From positions 1-25,549 of the forward strand of contig JAHPYY010000028.1 in the NCBI GenBank assembly GCA_019058515.1: 25,549 nucleotides of DNA, in the 5' to 3' direction. The DNA comes from Promethearchaeota archaeon. GTDB lineage: Archaea; Asgardarchaeota; Lokiarchaeia; Sigynarchaeales; SOKP01. The translations under genes were made by a program, and so were the position numbers. Positions 7,622 through 15,015 of the stretch are shown in pieces (the stretch's first letter is position 1; each line of letters begins with the position of its first letter). The notes below the pieces were generated by a model. That model was not told the DNA's origin. It saw only the letters and a program-made list of their open reading frames with translations, and ran no database searches.

Positions 7622-8478
7622 GCTTTGATCTTTTTATATGCAGGATGGGGCTTAAAAGGATTCAATAATTTGTTAGGATCCTCTCCTATAACCTTTACCT
7701 TCCCGCCAGGGAAACTTTCTCCCATCGATACTTCTTTAAGTAAGGTTAAATACCCCACATCTTCTAATTCAAAACCCATCAAGTAAGTGGCTAAGCTATC
7801 AGCAGCTAATGGGTCCAAAGACGATAAGCACCACCGAGAATCCTTTCTTTTGCCTAAAACAGGTCCTTTCTCTTCCATCCCGATAAACCCATCGATAATA
7901 TCTAATTTAGGATACAAGAAACCCGCAATTTCAAAGAGTTTTTGGTGAATTCCCTTATGGACCTTGTATCTGTGGTTTGTCCCGCCATTGATAGCTCCTA
8001 CCAGCACATTTTTTATTCCTAAAGCGACCAATACACTGCTGTGAGTTTTAGGACGGGTTATTGAAACGATAAAAGGAGTTTCAAGCATGATCTTGCTAAA
8101 TGGTAGAGTGATATCTCCCACTTTTCTGCTTACGCTTTTGTCTTCTTTTAAGTTCAAGAATTCTATATTAGGATAACGGTCTGATATCTTATAATACCCG
8201 TATTTCTCAAACCCATCAATATTAACACCCCAAGAAGGAGCTTCTGCCACGATTATTTTCTTATCGTAGAATTCTGAGATGAAATCCACAAATCCCTTGA
8301 CAGACTCATAAGGTGTCGTACAAAGCTCCTCTCTCGTATCCACGAAATTAACCTTGATGAGGAGCGATTCGATACTAGATAACACGCTTTTTAATTCGTT
8401 CTTAATATTCTTGAGAGAATCCACAACTCCTTGATAGTGATTATTTGATCTTACCAGTGAAACAATTGAATTACTCAT
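7612..8478 (-). CDS. DUF362 domain protein without ferredoxin motif
   Basis: Protein of 288 aa. The pattern LIKVNFVDTREELCTTPYESVKGFVDFISEFY, continuing with IIVAEAPSWGVNIDGFEKYGYY and later ITRPKTHSSVLVALGIKNVLVGAI (quoted here only as landmarks, about residues 38-160), is the DUF362 core. Family members often carry two 4Fe-4S motifs; this one has none and only scattered cysteines, so electron transfer is not indicated. The molecular role of DUF362 is poorly defined. ATG at 8478 was preferred to a TTG at 8505 because it begins nearer to the conserved domain; neither has a clear ribosome site. The stop overlaps the start of the phosphoribosyltransferase gene by 10 bases, suggesting one transcript. 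Confidence 0.8.
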   Translation of the reverse strand: MSNSIVSLVRSNNHYQGVVDSLKNIKNELKSVLSSIESLLIKVNFVDTREELCTTPYESVKGFVDFISEFYDKKIIVAEAPSWGVNIDGFEKYGYYKISDRYPNIEFLNLKEDKSVSRKVGDITLPFSKIMLETPFIVSITRPKTHSSVLVALGIKNVLVGAINGGTNHRYKVHKGIHQKLFEIAGFLYPKLDIIDGFIGMEEKGPVLGKRKDSRWCLSSLDPLAADSLATYLMGFELEDVGYLTLLKEVSMGESFPGGKVKVIGEDPNKLLNPFKPHPAYKKIKAWR

Positions 8479-8542
8479 TTTCTTTGTCTTTTTTATCTTA
8501 ATCAATTTGATTCAAATAAAATAAATAGGAAAAAAAAGGGAG

Positions 8543-9097
8543 TTACTCCAAGTTGATTACAAACCGACACGCTTTTCCGCCGCTAACGATAGAATCAAGA
8601 ATTTCCACATCGATTGGTTTATCTAATAGCGTTTTGAACAGACTTTTCATCCATCCTAACGAACAATTACAATATGTCTTCGAGATTGGTTCTTCCGTCT
8701 CTTTTACACCTATTTGGCAAAAGCATTGGTTAAGAGTGGAATAGACTTTTTTGCCTTCAATCTTGAAGTGTTCTCCTCCCATCATGGTGTTAAGGCTTTG
8801 GATCGCTTCTGTGATGCTGTTCGTTTTTTCCTTCACTTCCTTTGCAGTTTTAGCAAAAAAATTGTTGTAACAATAGTTACCCATCGATTCCATGACACTT
8901 TTGCGCATCTCTTCTTGGGGGACGACTTGATCAAAGCTTTCCATTACTTCTTTCACGCAGTTTGCCATTTCTTTATCGTTCGATATAGTTTGGCAGGAAA
9001 CGCATGGCTTTAATACTTTTTCCTTAGTGTCGTCCCCAAGTTGTTCCGCAACAAGATATCCAAAACCATCAATCCAACCTTTATACTTTTCTTTCAT
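8543..9097 (-). CDS. Cysteine-rich protein with V4R/thiazoline-hydrolase-like C-terminus (DUF6144-like)
   Basis: Soluble protein of 184 aa with about ten cysteines. The N-terminal half has KPCVSCQTIS and a lone Cys in MANCVKEV. The C-terminal half has QCFCQIG, then YCNCSLGWMKSLFKTLL, then a conserved-looking VEILDSIVSGGKACRFVINL ending. The C-x-C, C-x-C, GW, V-x-x-L-x-x-I-x-x-G-x-x-x-C-x-F layout resembles the C-terminal region of small-molecule-binding proteins such as V4R domains and 2-amino-thiazoline-carboxylate hydrolase-like proteins; DUF6144 is my best guess at the family. The clustered cysteines suggest binding of a metal or a thiol chemistry. It sits 24 bp downstream of two GNAT-YoaP genes on the same strand, so they may work together. 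No function is claimed. Confidence 0.65.
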   Translation of the reverse strand: MKEKYKGWIDGFGYLVAEQLGDDTKEKVLKPCVSCQTISNDKEMANCVKEVMESFDQVVPQEEMRKSVMESMGNYCYNNFFAKTAKEVKEKTNSITEAIQSLNTMMGGEHFKIEGKKVYSTLNQCFCQIGVKETEEPISKTYCNCSLGWMKSLFKTLLDKPIDVEILDSIVSGGKACRFVINLE

Positions 9098-9120
9098 CCT
9101 TTTTCCACTTATTTGTTTTC

Positions 9121-9912
9121 TTATTTTTTTGAATGCGCTTGAAGTCTCTCAAGCGTTTCTTTCCTCATTCCAGGCTTATAACTAATAAAATCTCCATTAT
9201 AAATTACGGAGTATACGCCATATGGATGGATTTCATTATACTGAGCTTCTTTACAACCTTTCATTGAAACTGCGTTTAAGTGTATATTATTCTCTTCCGC
9301 AAATGTCTCTATGTCTCGCAACATGTTGCACACATAAGGACATTGGTATGAATATAGCACTGTAATTCCATCTCCGTATTCTTTTAACTTATTACTTGAA
9401 ATAGGGTTGAACTTAGGCAAGGAAACGCCCTTAACAACTTCACTTTTCTTTGCGTACAAGCTGAAATAGGGCTCAAGTACATCTACTTTATCAAACCCAA
9501 GCTTTTTGAATATTTTAGGGTTTGGAATCCACCCTTGTTTATCAGCAGTCATTGCGACTACCCCATTCATTCCTGCCTCCTCCGCGTCCTTAATTGCATC
9601 AGCAACCAGTTTCGAGCCATATCCTTTATTTTTGGCGATCCCTGTCACCCAAAGACAGTGAATTACCATCCAATTGGGAGCGTGAATTCCACGCCAATTA
9701 TATTCTCCTGGAATGTATTCAATAAATCCTCGTGAGGTTTCGCGATTCTTTTCTTTTACATAAAGGATTTTGTGCTTTAATCCTTCTTTAAATCTCTCTT
9801 TTAACCATTTTACCTTATTCTTATTACATTCTTCCTTCATGTAGGATTTTCTGCAAAAAAGACCGTACTTGTCAATGTTTTCTTCGCTTACATCAATTAT
9901 TTTAGCACACAT
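9121..9912 (-). CDS. GNAT acetyltransferase with C-terminal YoaP-like domain (copy 1)
   Basis: Cytosolic protein of 263 aa. Residues 1-160 are a GNAT N-acetyltransferase: beta strands around RGFIEYIPGEYNWRGI, and the acetyl-CoA loop in VTGIAKNKGYGSKLV. Residues 165-263 correspond to the YoaP domain, a thioredoxin-like module with an isolated CPYV motif (YSYQCPYVCNM) and a second Cys in SMKGCKEAQ. The same two-domain order is known from Bacillus YoaP. The acceptor substrate is unknown. It follows directly (28 bp) behind a clear paralogue at 9941-10720, and both lie upstream of the Cys-rich protein gene, so the three probably form one operon. The start is ATG at 9912; no strong ribosome site is visible. 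Confidence 0.82.
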   Translation of the reverse strand: MCAKIIDVSEENIDKYGLFCRKSYMKEECNKNKVKWLKERFKEGLKHKILYVKEKNRETSRGFIEYIPGEYNWRGIHAPNWMVIHCLWVTGIAKNKGYGSKLVADAIKDAEEAGMNGVVAMTADKQGWIPNPKIFKKLGFDKVDVLEPYFSLYAKKSEVVKGVSLPKFNPISSNKLKEYGDGITVLYSYQCPYVCNMLRDIETFAEENNIHLNAVSMKGCKEAQYNEIHPYGVYSVIYNGDFISYKPGMRKETLERLQAHSKK

Positions 9913-9940
9913 ATAATTTTTACCAATCTTTTTTCGTAAT

Positions 9941-10720
9941 TTACTTCTTAATTAAAGCAGTTACATCAGATACTATTCTCGGGAAACAATAGGAAATCAT
10001 TTCTCCGTTAAAAACAACACCATAAGTCCCATACGGACTGATTCCGTTTTCTTGAGCCTCCTTGCCAGATTTCATCAACTTTATATGAAAGGGAATTTCC
10101 AATGAATCAGCTCGTTCCTGTAACCCGTCTACCATGTCCTCTACATATGGACATTGGTGAGCCTGTAGAAGTACAACTCCCTGACCGCACGCCTTAAGAT
10201 TTTCTTTCTTTGCGGGATTAAATTTCGGTAATGAAGCTTTTTTTTTCAATCTTAAGGCGTATAACTCATAATAGGGTCTCATCTCGTCGACTTTTTCAAA
10301 TCCCGCTTTTTCAAAAATAGTCCCTTTAGGCGCTCCACTACATTTTGGCGATGTAAGCACCGCTACTCCATTTAAATTCTGTGCTTTTGCATCCTTTATA
10401 GCTTCGTTTAGCAGCATCGCGCCATACCCTTTGTTCTTTACCCGACCAGTTACCCATATGCAATGTATAACGATGAAATTGTCTGCTTGTATACCACGCC
10501 AATTGTATTGGCCAGGAATGTACTCTATAAAGCCTCGAGAAGTCAGTTTCTTGTATCCTTCGGATGTCCACAACAACTTGTATTTCAAGCCTTCTTTAAG
10601 CCGTTGTTTTAACCACTTAACCTTGTTCTGGTACCCATTTCCGTTTTTCTTAGATTTCTTGCAGAATAATCCGTATTCTTCTACATTCTCTGGGTTAATT
10701 TCTATTATTTCTACACTCAT
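9941..10720 (-). CDS. GNAT acetyltransferase with C-terminal YoaP-like domain (copy 2)
   Basis: Paralogue of the neighbouring gene, 259 aa, alike along its whole length by eye (for instance NKVKWLK, SRGFIEYIPG, YNWRG, VTG, KNKGYG, SLPKFNP). The acetyl-CoA loop is VTGRVKNKGYGAMLL. The C-terminal YoaP-like domain keeps CPYV (LQAHQCPYVEDM) but lacks the second Cys of copy 1 (IKLMKSGKEAQ replaces SMKGCKEAQ), so the two copies may differ in thiol chemistry. Tandem duplication followed by divergence is the simplest reading. It is the first of the likely three-gene unit with copy 1 and the Cys-rich protein; an AT-rich TATA-like stretch lies about 40 bases upstream of the ATG. Confidence 0.82.
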   Translation of the reverse strand: MSVEIIEINPENVEEYGLFCKKSKKNGNGYQNKVKWLKQRLKEGLKYKLLWTSEGYKKLTSRGFIEYIPGQYNWRGIQADNFIVIHCIWVTGRVKNKGYGAMLLNEAIKDAKAQNLNGVAVLTSPKCSGAPKGTIFEKAGFEKVDEMRPYYELYALRLKKKASLPKFNPAKKENLKACGQGVVLLQAHQCPYVEDMVDGLQERADSLEIPFHIKLMKSGKEAQENGISPYGTYGVVFNGEMISYCFPRIVSDVTALIKK

Positions 10721-10806
10721 AATTTTTACTCTCTATTATTTTGTATTAAATTCGAAAAAATAAATTAATGAATTTGAGTTCATTTCTATTTATGCAATTT
10801 ATCCTA

Positions 10807-11328
10807 TTAGGAATCCTCTTCAAAAAAACTTTGTTCCTGCCACCAAACAATGCCATCTTCTTGCCACTCGGGCCAATCTTTTAACCACGGTGCGATGTGG
10901 CAATCTCGAATTCGATCGCATATTGGGAAGTAGGCTTTCAAATCCACGATTGGTGTTCCGTCAAACGCATCCATACCCTGCACTTTAACAATCCCCGTCT
11001 TTTCGTCAACTTTCTCAATACTAGCTGTAGTAAGTGCAATTGGATTTGGTCTATACTCCGCTCGTGTGGCAAAGATTCCCGTTTCTGGAGCGTTTTCACC
11101 GTAAGGCGGAGTGGTGCACCAATTTTTCTGATTTCGTATTTCTTCTGTATCGTTGTTATGTGCCCACCAAAAAACCATGACATGACTAAACTTATTAAGT
11201 TCCTTTAGAGCCGATCTATACTGTTCTTTGATGTCGAGGTAAAATCTTGCCTCTATTGGGTTGTCACTTTCGACTCGAACATATCCAATCGGTTTAATTT
11301 TAAATTCTTTTTCTTTCATCTTCTCCAT
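10807..11328 (-). CDS. trmO: tRNA (t6A37) N6-methyltransferase TrmO (TsaA family)
   Basis: Cytosolic SAM-dependent methyltransferase that adds a methyl group to N6-threonylcarbamoyladenosine at position 37 of tRNA-Thr in the characterised bacterial members, 173 aa. Diagnostic features are IKPIGYVR at the N-terminus, FSHVMVFWWAH, the YRPNPIALTTASI loop and GMDAFDGTPIVDLKAYFP. The length matches the single-domain form; the extra C-terminal domain of longer homologues is absent. ATG at 11328 is the likely start, with a second ATG three codons later. A TATA-like element lies about 45 bases upstream, in the spacer shared with the divergent gene at 11463. Confidence 0.88.
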   Translation of the reverse strand: MEKMKEKEFKIKPIGYVRVESDNPIEARFYLDIKEQYRSALKELNKFSHVMVFWWAHNNDTEEIRNQKNWCTTPPYGENAPETGIFATRAEYRPNPIALTTASIEKVDEKTGIVKVQGMDAFDGTPIVDLKAYFPICDRIRDCHIAPWLKDWPEWQEDGIVWWQEQSFFEEDS

Positions 11329-11368
11329 TTAACCAGATAAGTTGGTAAATACTAGAAAATCATTTTCA

Positions 11369-11376
11369 TATTTAAA
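11369..11376 (-). promoter_or_regulatory. TATA-like element of trmO
   Basis: Reads TTTAAATA on the minus strand, about 41-48 bases before the trmO ATG, which would give a leader of about 20 bases. Position and sequence fit an archaeal promoter. Confidence 0.4.
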
Positions 11377-11410
11377 TTTAATGAACATATACCTAAAAAA
11401 AATGAACAAT

Positions 11411-11418
11411 CTTATATA
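11411..11418 (+). promoter_or_regulatory. TATA-like element of the GyrI-like/wHTH operon
   Basis: CTTATATA lies about 45-52 bases before the TTG start at 11463, with A-rich sequence upstream. It would place the transcription start near 11440. Confidence 0.45.
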
Positions 11419-11462
11419 CTAAAAAAACTATATTAATATTAAGGTAAGAAAGTGATTTCAGG

Positions 11463-11978
11463 TTGACATTGGAGTTTACGATCATTGACTATAAAGTGTT
11501 TAAATTTATTGGAGCAATATTCTACGGCAATCCTTTTCATTCTCACCCTCCTTGGAGCGAAAAAAACGAAATAGGTAATACCTGGAATCGTTATATGACT
11601 TTATATCATAAGTACAGAGAATTTCTCGATAAAATACGAGTGGGTAATGAATATGGATTTGAAATTCACATTGAGCCTGATGATTACAGCAAAAATAAGA
11701 AATTCTATGTGTTTGTAGGATTAGAAGTGAAAAATTTTGACTTCTTCCCACTAGAAATGTATAGTAAAGTATTGCCAAGAACCAAGTATCTTTTTTTCAC
11801 ATCTGGGTATAAAGGTGAAGGAGTTGACTATATCTTCAAAGATTGGCTTCCTAATTCAAAATATGAACAATCCTATCCATATATTATGCAAACATATTCT
11901 CCAGAAAGGTGGAAGGGTCCAAACAATCCAGATAACTTAATGGATTGGTATATTCCTATAAAAGAAAAAAGCGAGTAA
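11463..11978 (+). CDS. GyrI-like small-molecule-binding protein
   Basis: Cytosolic protein of 171 aa with the two-repeat GyrI-like/effector-binding layout: a first strand (FTIIDYKVFKFIGAIFYG), a helix with W and R (NTWNRYMTLYHKYREF), a strand pair (FYVFVGLEVKNFDF), a ligand-cup stretch (LPRTKYLFFTSGYKG) and a typical C-terminal strand (MDWYIPIK). Such domains bind drugs or other hydrophobic ligands, often as the sensor part of BmrR/AraC-type regulators. Here it is free of a DNA-binding domain, but a winged-helix gene follows after three bases. The start is TTG; the upstream sequence has no better in-frame start and no clear ribosome site. Confidence 0.72.
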   Translation: MTLEFTIIDYKVFKFIGAIFYGNPFHSHPPWSEKNEIGNTWNRYMTLYHKYREFLDKIRVGNEYGFEIHIEPDDYSKNKKFYVFVGLEVKNFDFFPLEMYSKVLPRTKYLFFTSGYKGEGVDYIFKDWLPNSKYEQSYPYIMQTYSPERWKGPNNPDNLMDWYIPIKEKSE

Positions 11979-11981
11979 AAA

Positions 11982-12386
11982 ATGATATCTGAAAATATTT
12001 ATGATGATCTAATTAGTTCTTTAAATAAATCGTTTTCCGCAATTTCTGCTATATTAAAATGCCTAGGAAACGATAAGAGAATAAGAATACTAATTAAATT
12101 GCTTGAGGGACCTCAGTCGTATGGATCTATTGTAGAATATTTATTTCTAAAAAAAACTGCTGTATCTAATCATCTAACTCAGCTACTTGAAACTAAATTA
12201 ATTGAAAAAAGCGATTATGGAATATATAACATTACTGGTGATGGAATCGAGTTTATGACAGCTATTGAAAAGGCGTTTACAATGTCGCCTTCAAGACAAA
12301 TTGAGCAATTCGAAGCATTACAAAGAAGAAGTGTCAGTTCCTCATTTTTGAATAGATACAATCCGCAAAATTCAAAGTTTAAATAA
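11982..12386 (+). CDS. ArsR-like winged-helix transcriptional regulator
   Basis: DNA-binding protein of 134 aa. After an N-terminal helix (SSLNKSFSAISAILKC) comes a winged-helix: LGNDKRIRILIKLLEGPQSY, the recognition helix area LKKTAVSNHLTQLLETKLI and the wing EKSDYGIYNITGDGIEFM. This resembles ArsR-family and related archaeal regulators. No metal-binding cysteine pair is present (the single Cys is outside the helix-turn-helix). A polar tail of about 45 residues follows. The gene begins three bases after the GyrI-like gene and is surely co-transcribed, which suggests that the pair acts as a split ligand sensor plus DNA-binding unit. Its target is unknown. Confidence 0.78.
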   Translation: MISENIYDDLISSLNKSFSAISAILKCLGNDKRIRILIKLLEGPQSYGSIVEYLFLKKTAVSNHLTQLLETKLIEKSDYGIYNITGDGIEFMTAIEKAFTMSPSRQIEQFEALQRRSVSSSFLNRYNPQNSKFK

Positions 12387-12405
12387 ATTATATAATACCA
12401 GCAAC

Positions 12406-12718
12406 TTAGTATTTTATGTCTAAAAGTTCGGGCCAACCCTTATATTTATCAGAAAAAATTGGATTCTCTCTCCAATCAGATTGCTTAATATCAACATTTA
12501 GGTGTCTAATCATAAAATTATCGAGGCTAGTATATTTGTAAATTGGGGTTGTAAATTCAGTGCAAACATCTTCATTAAATATATTGCCCACGCAATCTGT
12601 CCCGCAATTCCCAGGATTGCTATTACAAACACATTTCGCTTTCCAATATTAGCAATTTTGTACTTCTTTCCTAACTTCTTATTATCATTCGCAGTATTAC
12701 ATTCATTCTTTTTGCTTT
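12406..12718 (-). pseudogene. Decayed coding sequence with MFS-transporter-like stretch
   Basis: The 415 bases between 12387 and 12801 contain no convincing intact gene. On the minus strand, one frame read from 12716 down to 12585 gives KKYKIANIGKRNVF followed by VIAILGIAGQIAWA, which resembles the first transmembrane helix of MFS/GPH sugar transporters in archaea. That frame soon loses transporter character and stops at 12510. Another minus frame stays open from 12648 to 12406 (GTG at 12591) and ends with KGWPELLDIKY; I do not recognise it. The mix is best explained as the degraded remains of a gene downstream of the GH2 glycosidase. A small real gene at 12406-12591 cannot be excluded. Confidence 0.3.
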
Positions 12719-12801
12719 ATAATAATAAAAATTTAATCTATTGAGTTTGTTGTAAATCTATATAAATGTTTTGACAAACTTGGTGTGAATGAGCATCGGT
12801 A

Positions 12802-14673
12802 TTAATAAAATAACTTGTTTAATTCTTCTTTTAATAGACTAGGATCGAATTTTGGCTCCCGATTAATCGTTAGAAGTCCATTTATTTCCTGAAATTGGTC
12901 GTACAACTCGGTATAGCAAAAACCATGTATCCAATCCTTCCTTTTATCAAAAAGCTTTAACACATTAACCACCTTCTGGAGTAAATCCTCGCCAGAATTG
13001 ACTACGCTGTAGCCCCAAGCTTTAGGTTCCATGTCTCCGTGAAAATCAAAAGCGATTCCTCCTACCTCGCTATAGATAATTGGTTCATTTTTGTATTTGT
13101 AAGGTTGAAGATATATAGTAAAAGGAGAAGCCACCTTGAATTCTTTTTCTTCTTTAAAGGTATTTGCTAACGATTCGTATTTTTCATACAAGTGAATAGT
13201 ACAAATATCTGTTTCTGTGTGATACCATCCATCATCGTCGATAATTAATCTTGTTGGATCCAAAGATTTCATTAAATGATATAAAGACACCGTATATTCG
13301 CCCTTTCTTTGGTCTCTATGTGCTCCAGGAACTCCCCATCCTTCGTTCAATACCGTCCAAGCGATAATAGAAGGATGGTTGTAGTCGCGTTCAATTTCAG
13401 CAACGAACTCGTTTATCAATCTTAATTGAGCATTAGTAGAGAATTGAAATGCATTTCCTATTTCACCCCACACTAATACACCCATTTTATCGCACCAATA
13501 AAGAAATCTGGGATCAAATGTTTTTTGGTGAGTTCTTATTCCATTAAAACCAAAATCCTTTACGTATTGAATATCTAACTTTATTGCATCATCAGACGGC
13601 GCAGTATATAGTCCATCTGGCCAAAATCCTTGAACTAAGAAAAGTTTCTGATAAATTGGTTCATTATTTAATAAAACTCGCTTATTATTATTTAGATCTC
13701 CCTCTGAAAGAGAGATTTTTCGCATACCAAAATAAGAGCTAACTTCTTCGTACACTTCCATAGACTCGGAATTATATAGCTTAAAGACAATGTCGTATAA
13801 ATGGGGATTCTCAATGTCCCACAGAAATAGAGATGTTCTTGGTACTGAAATCCTAAATTTAAATGGAGTTGGATTTTCCAACTCGGTTCTTGCTCCTTTG
13901 ATTTTTAATATTTTTTTATCTTTTTTCGAACAAATATCTCCTAGATGTTTAAGACTTATAACTTCTTTGGCAATTTCTTTATCGTCGTATTTTATATTAG
14001 CCAATAATACTAACTCTGGAATCCCAACTCCATAAATATCGCACTCAACAATCACTTCAGACTTGTCGATGTCTGGTGTGATTTTTACCCATTTTATGTA
14101 GTTTTCCAACGAAATGAATTCAACCCAAACCGTTTGCCAAATACCCGTCACTCTTGGATAAAAAATTAGGGCTGGTTTCTCGAACCAAAATTGTTTTCCT
14201 CTAGGAATCTCAAGGTCAGTACTAGGATCCTCCACTCTTATTACTAATATGTTGTTTGCTTCTTTATAATCAGTGATATCGAGGCTAAATCCGGTGTATC
14301 CTCCTGCATGATTTCCAATAAACTCTCCGTTAAGATAGACCTTACACATATAATCAACCGCACCAAAATTCAAAATAATTCTCTTATCGTCGAACTTTGG
14401 GGTGAGTTCAAATTCTTTTCGATACCACACCACATCATGGAAGCTTTGGTCTTGTATTCCACTCAATTTGCTTTGAAAACAAAAGGGCACAACGATCTTT
14501 TGGTTAAATTTATTTTTTTGAGTGTCTTTATACCATCTCTCTTTTAAGCCACAATTCGTATCATCGAATGTGAACTCCCACTCTCCGTTAAGATTTATCC
14601 AATTATTATCTCTTCTAAATTGTGGTCTTGGATATTCTGGTCGCGGAATCGTATCGACAATATTTTGAGTCAT
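12802..14673 (-). CDS. Glycoside hydrolase family 2 (beta-glucuronidase/beta-galactosidase-like)
   Basis: Beta-glycosidase of 623 aa. The N-terminal sugar-binding domain starts RPEYPRPQFRRDNNWINLNG and includes VVWYRKEF and the GAVDYMCKVYLNGEFIGNHA region (first about 190 residues). An immunoglobulin-like domain follows, then the TIM barrel from about residue 340. The acid/base is Glu444 in VLNEGWGV and the nucleophile is Glu536 in IIYSEVGG, both in proper position. There is no signal peptide, so it acts on imported oligosaccharides or glycosides in the cytosol. The exact sugar cannot be told. An MFS-like remnant lies just downstream, which may once have been its transporter. The start is ATG at 14673, without a clear ribosome site. 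Confidence 0.88.
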   Translation of the reverse strand: MTQNIVDTIPRPEYPRPQFRRDNNWINLNGEWEFTFDDTNCGLKERWYKDTQKNKFNQKIVVPFCFQSKLSGIQDQSFHDVVWYRKEFELTPKFDDKRIILNFGAVDYMCKVYLNGEFIGNHAGGYTGFSLDITDYKEANNILVIRVEDPSTDLEIPRGKQFWFEKPALIFYPRVTGIWQTVWVEFISLENYIKWVKITPDIDKSEVIVECDIYGVGIPELVLLANIKYDDKEIAKEVISLKHLGDICSKKDKKILKIKGARTELENPTPFKFRISVPRTSLFLWDIENPHLYDIVFKLYNSESMEVYEEVSSYFGMRKISLSEGDLNNNKRVLLNNEPIYQKLFLVQGFWPDGLYTAPSDDAIKLDIQYVKDFGFNGIRTHQKTFDPRFLYWCDKMGVLVWGEIGNAFQFSTNAQLRLINEFVAEIERDYNHPSIIAWTVLNEGWGVPGAHRDQRKGEYTVSLYHLMKSLDPTRLIIDDDGWYHTETDICTIHLYEKYESLANTFKEEKEFKVASPFTIYLQPYKYKNEPIIYSEVGGIAFDFHGDMEPKAWGYSVVNSGEDLLQKVVNVLKLFDKRKDWIHGFCYTELYDQFQEINGLLTINREPKFDPSLLKEELNKLFY

Positions 14674-14777
14674 AAAAATAGGAGAAAACCTTAATTATTG
14701 ATTGGTTTATTTGATTTATCATTATTAATGAAGGTTTCGTTCCAAATTTACTCGACTCTATTTTAAAGGATTTGGTT

Positions 14778-14807
14778 AGGAGAAAATACACATTTTGTAT
14801 TTCTCCT
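14778..14807. repeat. Inverted repeat / potential hairpin
   Basis: Arms AGGAGAAAATAC and GTATTTCTCCT pair over 11 positions with one bulged A, around a 7-base loop. It lies in the divergent spacer, about 105-135 bases from the GH2 start. It could be an operator or a structured RNA element; no T-tract follows that would suggest a terminator. Confidence 0.55.
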
Positions 14808-14843
14808 GTATGTAATAAACTTATATTAGGATATAGTTGTTTA

Positions 14844-14867
14844 TTCGTGAAAGCTTCATTTCACGAA
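14844..14867. repeat. Inverted repeat / potential hairpin
   Basis: Perfect 9-bp arms TTCGTGAAA and TTTCACGAA flank the 6-base loop GCTTCA. It is 37 bases from the other inverted repeat and about 90 bases before the TATA-like element of the flavoprotein gene. Confidence 0.6.
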
Positions 14868-14957
14868 AATTATTTTAATACCTTTTATGAATTTAATCTT
14901 ACTAAATAGAACCAACAAAAATACGATTGACAGATATAAAAAATAGACTATAAATCA

Positions 14958-14965
14958 TTTAAATA
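14958..14965 (+). promoter_or_regulatory. TATA-like element of the iron-sulfur flavoprotein gene
   Basis: TTTAAATA lies about 50-58 bases before the TTG start at 15016, implying transcription from about 14987 and a short leader. Confidence 0.4.
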
Positions 14966-15015
14966 CAACTAATTTCTATGTAGATTTAACAAAAGTATTT
15001 TTTGAAGAGAAGAAG

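Larger units (their letters stand above)
14674..15015. other. 342-bp divergent spacer between GH2 and iron-sulfur flavoprotein genes
   Basis: No open reading frame or RNA gene was recognised. The spacer is AT-rich and contains two separate inverted repeats (14778-14807 and 14844-14867) and a TATA-like element for the rightward gene (14958-14965). Confidence 0.6.

Noticed and set aside
12502..12744. Plus-strand open frame of 80 codons with hydrophobic character
   Set aside because: It is the complement of the MFS-like stretch on the minus strand, which has the better family resemblance; hydrophobicity here mirrors that strand.
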